This document shows, piece by piece, positions 6,918 to 10,007 of a stretch of 10,007 nt of DNA. The position numbers were made by a program, and so were the translations under genes. The notes beneath the pieces were generated by a model. That model was not told the DNA's origin. It ran no database searches and saw only the letters and a program-made list of their open reading frames with translations. The first letter of the stretch is position 1. The number at the start of each line of letters is the position of its first letter. This stretch comes from Tardiphaga sp040512975. Lineage in GTDB: Bacteria > Pseudomonadota > Alphaproteobacteria > Rhizobiales > Xanthobacteraceae. The stretch is from NCBI GenBank assembly GCA_040512975.1, contig JBEVEC010000184.1:1-10007 (forward strand), in the 5' to 3' direction.

Positions 6918-7337
6918 TTAACTGATCACCCGCGCGCGGAGCATTGCGTCAGGCACCACGCAGGCATCGCTGCGGCCGAAGATGCGGTAGCGGTTGCGGG
7001 CGATAACGGTGTAGACAGGGTCGCGCAGGCCACGCGGCACCGCGAACAGCAGCCTCGTCCAGTGCCAGCCGCGCAGGGCGGACAGCACCGTCAAGGCGGC
7101 GTCGGATCTGACCGCGGCCCGGCCGCCATGGATCACGGCGTTGGTGTCGGGGTCATCGGGGTCGATGCCGAGATGGCGCGCCAGCCGCTGACCGTAGTCG
7201 GACTGGATCGCCGTGAAGCGGAAGCGGTGTTCGACATCGCGCCGGGCGACAAATTGAATCCAGCGCGAGCAGAAAATGCAGACGCCGTCATAGAGGATGA
7301 CGTCGTCATCGGGCCAGGGGGCGCTTGCATTGTCCAT
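6918..7337 (-). CDS. DCC-family (DUF393) thiol-disulfide oxidoreductase-like protein
   Basis: This 139-residue protein has the DCC-family hallmark YDGVCIFC at 16-23 (C20, C23), a CxxC pair preceded by Tyr-Asp-Gly. A following helix with RWIQF and the 'FTAIQS' strand are typical of the thioredoxin-like fold. A further Cys lies near the C-terminus (DACVVP). The family is predicted to have thiol-disulfide exchange activity, but its physiological role is largely unknown. There is no signal peptide, so it is probably cytoplasmic. The frame is open to an ATG at 7451, but the chosen start at 7337 (MDNASAPW) places the motif at the usual distance from the N-terminus and has GGA about nine bases upstream. 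The extra 38 residues have no family character. It converges with the amine oxidase gene, 5 bp apart, so the two transcripts must overlap. Confidence 0.85.
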   Translation of the reverse strand: MDNASAPWPDDDVILYDGVCIFCSRWIQFVARRDVEHRFRFTAIQSDYGQRLARHLGIDPDDPDTNAVIHGGRAAVRSDAALTVLSALRGWHWTRLLFAVPRGLRDPVYTVIARNRYRIFGRSDACVVPDAMLRARVIS

Positions 7338-7567
7338 GATACGGAATCCAGTGCCCGAATTTGACGGGCAACGACGCTCTGTCTGCGGGCAAAACGGTAT
7401 CGAATTGAGGCGACGCATCCCGGTCGACGTCGATCGCGTCTTCCCGTCCATTGAGAATGGCGCGGCGAATCACAACAGCTATCATTCGGTTCTCACCGCG
7501 TCCCACGACTCGCAACCCGATATCTCGCATCGCAATTCGCCACCCGCGCGTGCCGGCGGTGCGTAGT

Positions 7568-7584
7568 TGTCTCCTTTCGAGACA
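7568..7584. repeat. Short inverted repeat TGTCTC-N5-GAGACA
   Basis: A perfect 6-bp dyad (7568-7573 and 7579-7584) is separated by CTTTC, 35 bp upstream of the CtrA-type box. It could be an operator half-site pair or a small hairpin. No T tract follows, so a terminator is unlikely. Confidence 0.35.
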
Positions 7585-7618
7585 GAAACATCGTGCAGTG
7601 ATGCGGAAAATCCACACG

Positions 7619-7633
7619 TTAACCCATAATTAA
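7619..7633 (+). promoter_or_regulatory. CtrA-binding box (TTAA-N7-TTAA)
   Basis: TTAACCCATAATTAA is a perfect match to the alphaproteobacterial CtrA site TTAA-N7-TTAA, with the preferred C after the first half. It is embedded in a longer dyad, CGTTAA/TTAACG (7617-7635). It ends 44 bp before the preferred GNAT start, where it could overlap a -35 region, and it abuts the alternative ATG at 7636. CtrA is the cell-cycle response regulator of this class. Binding is predicted, not shown. Confidence 0.6.
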
Positions 7634-7677
7634 CGATGCATCTTGAAGACAGCGCGCCGACTTGCTTTGATCATCTC

Positions 7678-8187
7678 ATGAGCACAACCCTGATCGAGGT
7701 TCGGCCGGCCAAAGCTGCGGATGCGGCGGCGGTGGCGTCCACCCATGACGAAGCTTGGCGCGCAGCCTATCAAGGGCTGATCCCGGGGCCGGAACTTGAA
7801 AAGCTGATCAACCGCCGCGGGCCGCAATGGTGGGATTCGGCGATCCGCAAGGGCAGCCGCGTCAGTGTGCTGTGCTTCGGCGACAAGGTCGCCGGCTATG
7901 CCAATTACGGCCGCAACCGCGCCCGCAGCCTGCAGTTCGAAGGCGAGATCTACGAGTTGTATCTTCGGCCGGAATTCCAGGGCCTCGGCTTCGGCCGCCG
8001 GCTGTTCACCGCCGCCAAGCGCGATCTGGTGCAGAGCGGGTTGAAGAGCATGGTGATCTGGGCGCTGTCCGACAACGAAGGCGCCACCGAATTTTACCGC
8101 AACCTCGGCGGTCGCATGGTGGCGCGGTCCTCGGAGCGCTTCGGGCCGAAGTCCCTCGACAAGGTCGCCTTCGCCTGGAGCAATTGA
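7678..8187 (+). CDS. GNAT-family N-acetyltransferase
   Basis: This 169-residue protein has a single GNAT domain. The family transfers an acetyl group from acetyl-CoA to an amine of a small molecule or protein; the substrate here is unknown. The N-terminal strand and helix (IEVRPAKAADAAAVASTHDEAWR) are typical. The acetyl-CoA-binding motif A is IYELYLRPEFQGLGFGRRLF, with the Q-G-L-G-F-G loop near residues 100-105. Motif B follows as 'ALSDNEGATEFYRNLGG', with the conserved N and FY, and the segment SSERFGPKSLDKVAFAW closes the domain. I chose the ATG at 7678 because it begins directly before the first strand. An in-frame ATG at 7636 would add 14 residues with no family character and abuts the CtrA box. 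Neither start has a strong Shine-Dalgarno. The upstream CtrA box suggests cell-cycle-linked expression. Confidence 0.88.
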   Translation: MSTTLIEVRPAKAADAAAVASTHDEAWRAAYQGLIPGPELEKLINRRGPQWWDSAIRKGSRVSVLCFGDKVAGYANYGRNRARSLQFEGEIYELYLRPEFQGLGFGRRLFTAAKRDLVQSGLKSMVIWALSDNEGATEFYRNLGGRMVARSSERFGPKSLDKVAFAWSN

Positions 8188-8213
8188 GGGTTCCGCGCCC
8201 TGCGGAAACCTTT
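8188..8213 (+). terminator. Candidate terminator of the GNAT gene
   Basis: Immediately after the stop, GGTTCCGC (8189-8196) pairs with GCGGAAACC (8202-8210) with one bulged A and a 5-nt loop. Only TTT follows, so it is a weak intrinsic terminator at best. The rest of the gap to ppa (8214-8387) shows no gene and no promoter I can defend. Confidence 0.4.
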
Positions 8214-8387
8214 GTGAGGCGCATCGCACCTACTGCATTGCAGGAACCGTGCGGCCCGATCGCGTCATGGTTCGGCCGGCGTACTGCCATTCACCAAACG
8301 CGTGATTGAACTTTCGCAGACGTTGTATCGAACGCCTTGCTCCGCTACGTCTTGTCCACCTTTTTCTCAGTTGTCCCGGAGACTCCG

Positions 8388-8939
8388 ATGCGTCTTGACG
8401 CAATACCGCTTGGCGCCAAGGCGCCGCATGAAGTCAATGTCGTGATCGAAGTCCAGGTCGGCGGCGAGCCGATCAAGTACGAAATGGACAAGGACTCCGG
8501 CGCGCTGTTCGTCGACCGCTTCCTCTACACGCCGATGCGCTATCCGGGGAACTACGGATTCATCCCGCATACGCTGTCGGGCGACGGCGATCCGTGCGAC
8601 GTGCTGGTCGCCAACACCCGCGCCATCGTGCCCGGCGCCGTGATGAGCTGCCGCCCGGTCGGCGTGCTGTTGATGGAAGACGAAGGCGGCCTCGACGAGA
8701 AGATCATCGCGGTGCCGACGTCGAAGCTCACGCAGCGCTACGACAAGGTGAAGAACTACAACGATCTGCCGCAGATCACGCTCGACCAGATCCAGCACTT
8801 CTTCGAGCACTACAAGGATCTCGAGCCCAACAAATGGGTCAAGGTGGTGCGCTGGGCCGACGCCGCCGAAGCGCACAAGTTGATCATCGAGGGCATGGAG
8901 CGCGCCAAGGCCGCCAAGGACCCGGCTGCGAAGCTCTAA
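8388..8939 (+). CDS. ppa: Inorganic pyrophosphatase, family I
   Basis: This 183-residue protein hydrolyses pyrophosphate to two phosphates in the cytoplasm, pulling nucleic-acid and activation reactions forward. It needs Mg2+. The family I signature DGDPCD is at 66-71 (metal-binding D66, D68, D71). Active-site K30 and E32 (IKYEMDK), Y56 (GNYGFIP), D98, D103 and K105 (EDEGGLDEK) and 'YDKVKNYNDLP' are all present. The length is normal for bacterial hexameric enzymes. The start at 8388 has GGAG at 8378-8381 with six bases between and gives the usual N-terminus MRLDAIPLGAKAP; an in-frame ATG at 8337 would add 17 atypical residues. A small dyad, TGCGT-CTTG-ACGCA (8389-8402), overlaps the start codon. 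The gene stands alone on its strand and converges with folD across the second palindromic repeat. Confidence 0.97.
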   Translation: MRLDAIPLGAKAPHEVNVVIEVQVGGEPIKYEMDKDSGALFVDRFLYTPMRYPGNYGFIPHTLSGDGDPCDVLVANTRAIVPGAVMSCRPVGVLLMEDEGGLDEKIIAVPTSKLTQRYDKVKNYNDLPQITLDQIQHFFEHYKDLEPNKWVKVVRWADAAEAHKLIIEGMERAKAAKDPAAKL

Positions 8940-8964
8940 GTCGGCAGCGGCGCCACAACCACAT

Positions 8965-9078
8965 CTGTTACCACCCGCGAAAGCGGGTGGCCTAGTATTC
9001 CAGAGCGATCGTGATGACTCACAAGCGCTCTGGAATACTGGGTCACCCGGTCACGCTACGCGCGCCGGGTGATAACAG
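8965..9078 (+). repeat. Palindromic intergenic repeat, copy 2 (three stem-loops)
   Basis: This 114-bp relative of the element at 4781-4884 has the same orientation. Its ends are inverted (CTGTTACCACCCG against CTGTTATCACCCG in reverse complement, 12 of 13). It has the same CCCGCGAAAGCGGG left hairpin. The central stem, 8991-9007 with 9026-9042, contains one G-T wobble. The right hairpin is CACCCGG (9044-9050) with CCGGGTG (9065-9071) and a longer loop than copy 1. It lies between convergent ppa and folD. Neither gene has another obvious terminator, so the repeat may serve both. Confidence 0.85.
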
Positions 9079-9102
9079 CATCATGTGGGGCGAGGTTTTT
9101 AA

Positions 9103-9987
9103 CTACACCGCCGGTGCGGCAATGCCGTGGATCGCGCAGGCCGCGCGCAGTGTGTTGACCAGCAGACAGGCCACGGTCATCTGGCCGACGCCGCCGGGCA
9201 CCGGCGTGATCGCGCCGGCGGTCTTCAGCGCTTCCTGATAGGCGACATCTCCGACCAGGCGCATCCTGCCTTCGGCCCCCGGCAGCCGGTTGATGCCGAC
9301 ATCGATCACCGTAGCGCCGGGCTTGATCCAGTCGCCGCGCACCATCTCGGGCTTGCCGACGGCCGCATAGACCAGGTCGGCCTGCGCGCACAGTTTCGCC
9401 AGGTCGCGCGAGCGCGAATGGGCGATGGTCACGGTGGCGTTTTCGTTGAGCAGCAATTGCACCAGCGGCCGGCCGACCAGGTTGGAGCGGCCGATGACGA
9501 TGGCATTCATGCCCTCCAGCGACGGATGCACGCTCTTGCTGAGAATGATGCAGCCGAGCGGCGTGCAGGGCGACAGCGCCGGAAGGCCGCTGGCAAGTCG
9601 GCCGGCATTGGTCGGATGCAGCCCGTCGACGTCCTTGGCGGGGTCGATGGCGTCGACGACGGCGTCGGTGTCCAGCCCCTTCGGCAGCGGCAGTTGCACC
9701 AGGATGCCGTGCACCGTGGGATCCGCGTTGAGCTTCTTCACCAGCGCGATCAGGTCGGCCTGCGCGACGTCGGCGGGCAGCACGTGCTCGAACGAGGCCA
9801 TGCCGGCCTCCTGGGTCTGCTTGTGCTTGCTGCGGACATAGACCTCGGAGGCGGGATCGCTGCCGACCAGCACCACCGCGAGCCCGGGCGTGATGCCGTG
9901 CGCGCTCTTCACCCGCGCCACCTCGGCGGCCACGCGGCCGCGCAATTCGGCGGCGATGATCTTTCCATCGATGATGCTGGCGGTCAT
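9103..9987 (-). CDS. folD: Bifunctional methylenetetrahydrofolate dehydrogenase/methenyltetrahydrofolate cyclohydrolase
   Basis: This 294-residue protein has full family length. FolD interconverts 5,10-methylene-, 5,10-methenyl- and 10-formyl-tetrahydrofolate with NADP, supplying one-carbon units for purines and formyl-Met. The N-terminal catalytic domain has Y50 and K54 (YVRSKHK), Q98 (VQLPLP) and D121 in DVDGLHPTN. PCTPLG (140-145) and the NADP-binding VIGRSNLVGRP (164-174) follow. The C-terminal signature reads PGGVGQMT, with Gln269 where the family almost always has Pro. The start at 9987 has GGGA upstream with a good gap and gives the standard MTAxxIDGK beginning. The stop is a TAG at 9105-9103. 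It converges with ppa, and the palindromic repeat lies just downstream. The upstream promoter is mostly outside the window. Confidence 0.97.
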   Translation of the reverse strand: MTASIIDGKIIAAELRGRVAAEVARVKSAHGITPGLAVVLVGSDPASEVYVRSKHKQTQEAGMASFEHVLPADVAQADLIALVKKLNADPTVHGILVQLPLPKGLDTDAVVDAIDPAKDVDGLHPTNAGRLASGLPALSPCTPLGCIILSKSVHPSLEGMNAIVIGRSNLVGRPLVQLLLNENATVTIAHSRSRDLAKLCAQADLVYAAVGKPEMVRGDWIKPGATVIDVGINRLPGAEGRMRLVGDVAYQEALKTAGAITPVPGGVGQMTVACLLVNTLRAACAIHGIAAPAV

Positions 9988-10007
9988 GGCGGTCCCGTCA
10001 GAGGACG

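Larger units (their letters stand above)
7338..7677. other. 340-bp intergenic region between divergent DCC and GNAT genes
   Basis: I see no gene here: open frames on both strands (7297-7566 +, 7306-7617 -, 7451-7633 +) are short, low in coding character and mutually overlapping. It holds a small inverted repeat (7568-7584), a perfect CtrA-type box (7619-7633) and three GANTC sites (7344, 7467, 7507), the target of the cell-cycle methylase CcrM. Confidence 0.6.

Noticed and set aside
7335..7451. A longer form of the DCC-family protein starting at 7451
   Set aside because: The 38 extra residues are Arg/Ser/Thr-rich with no family match; the start at 7337 places YDGVCIFC at its usual distance from the N-terminus.
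7297..7633. Small genes in the gap between the DCC and GNAT genes
   Set aside because: The candidate frames overlap one another, lack Shine-Dalgarno sites and show no coding bias or recognisable motifs.
8337..8387. A 17-codon N-terminal extension of Ppa
   Set aside because: The ATG at 8388 has a good GGAG and gives the normal family start; the extra residues look non-coding.
4781..9078. A CRISPR array or a composite transposon bounded by the two repeats
   Set aside because: There are only two copies, 4.1 kb apart, no spacers, no cas or transposase gene, and ordinary housekeeping genes in between.

Overview
The window looks like chromosomal DNA of an alphaproteobacterium, most likely the Bradyrhizobium/Rhodopseudomonas group. 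The support is a high GC content with strongly GC-rich third codon positions, the character of the housekeeping proteins (TypA, Ppa, FolD), a perfect CtrA-type TTAA-N7-TTAA site, and two copies of a palindromic intergenic repeat whose GCGAAAGC hairpin I associate with that group. The genus is inferred from memory of such sequences, not from a search.

Layout. Bases 1-2554 (+) hold a tight cluster: the last 40 codons of an unrecognised gene, an Lgt-like membrane protein, a cysteine-rich radical SAM protein resembling the tetraether lipid synthase (Tes)/MJ0619 family, and a small two-helix membrane protein. The last three overlap at their ends (20 bp, then ATGA) and each has a good ribosome binding site, so they form one translational unit. 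Next comes a 334-bp leader region with a promoter candidate and a terminator-like hairpin, then the translational GTPase gene typA (2889-4712, +) and a strong intrinsic terminator. The first palindromic repeat follows, then maiA (maleylacetoacetate isomerase, -), which is divergent from an FAD-dependent amine oxidase gene (+). That gene converges, with a 5-bp gap, on a DCC-family (DUF393) thiol-disulfide oxidoreductase gene (-). A 340-bp gap with a CtrA box leads to a GNAT acetyltransferase gene (+), then ppa (inorganic pyrophosphatase, +), the second palindromic repeat, and folD (-) at the right edge.

How the genes fit together. Most of the window is ordinary housekeeping: ribosome-associated stress GTPase, pyrophosphate removal, one-carbon folate metabolism and aromatic amino-acid breakdown. 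The accessory part is the 5' cluster. Its Lgt-like protein keeps the fold signatures but lacks several residues needed for lipoprotein diacylglyceryl transfer, and it is translationally coupled to a Tes-like radical SAM enzyme. This suggests a membrane-lipid or lipid-anchor modification pair whose product I cannot name. The two palindromic repeats lie in the same orientation, each between convergent genes, and show a compensatory base-pair change in the central stem.
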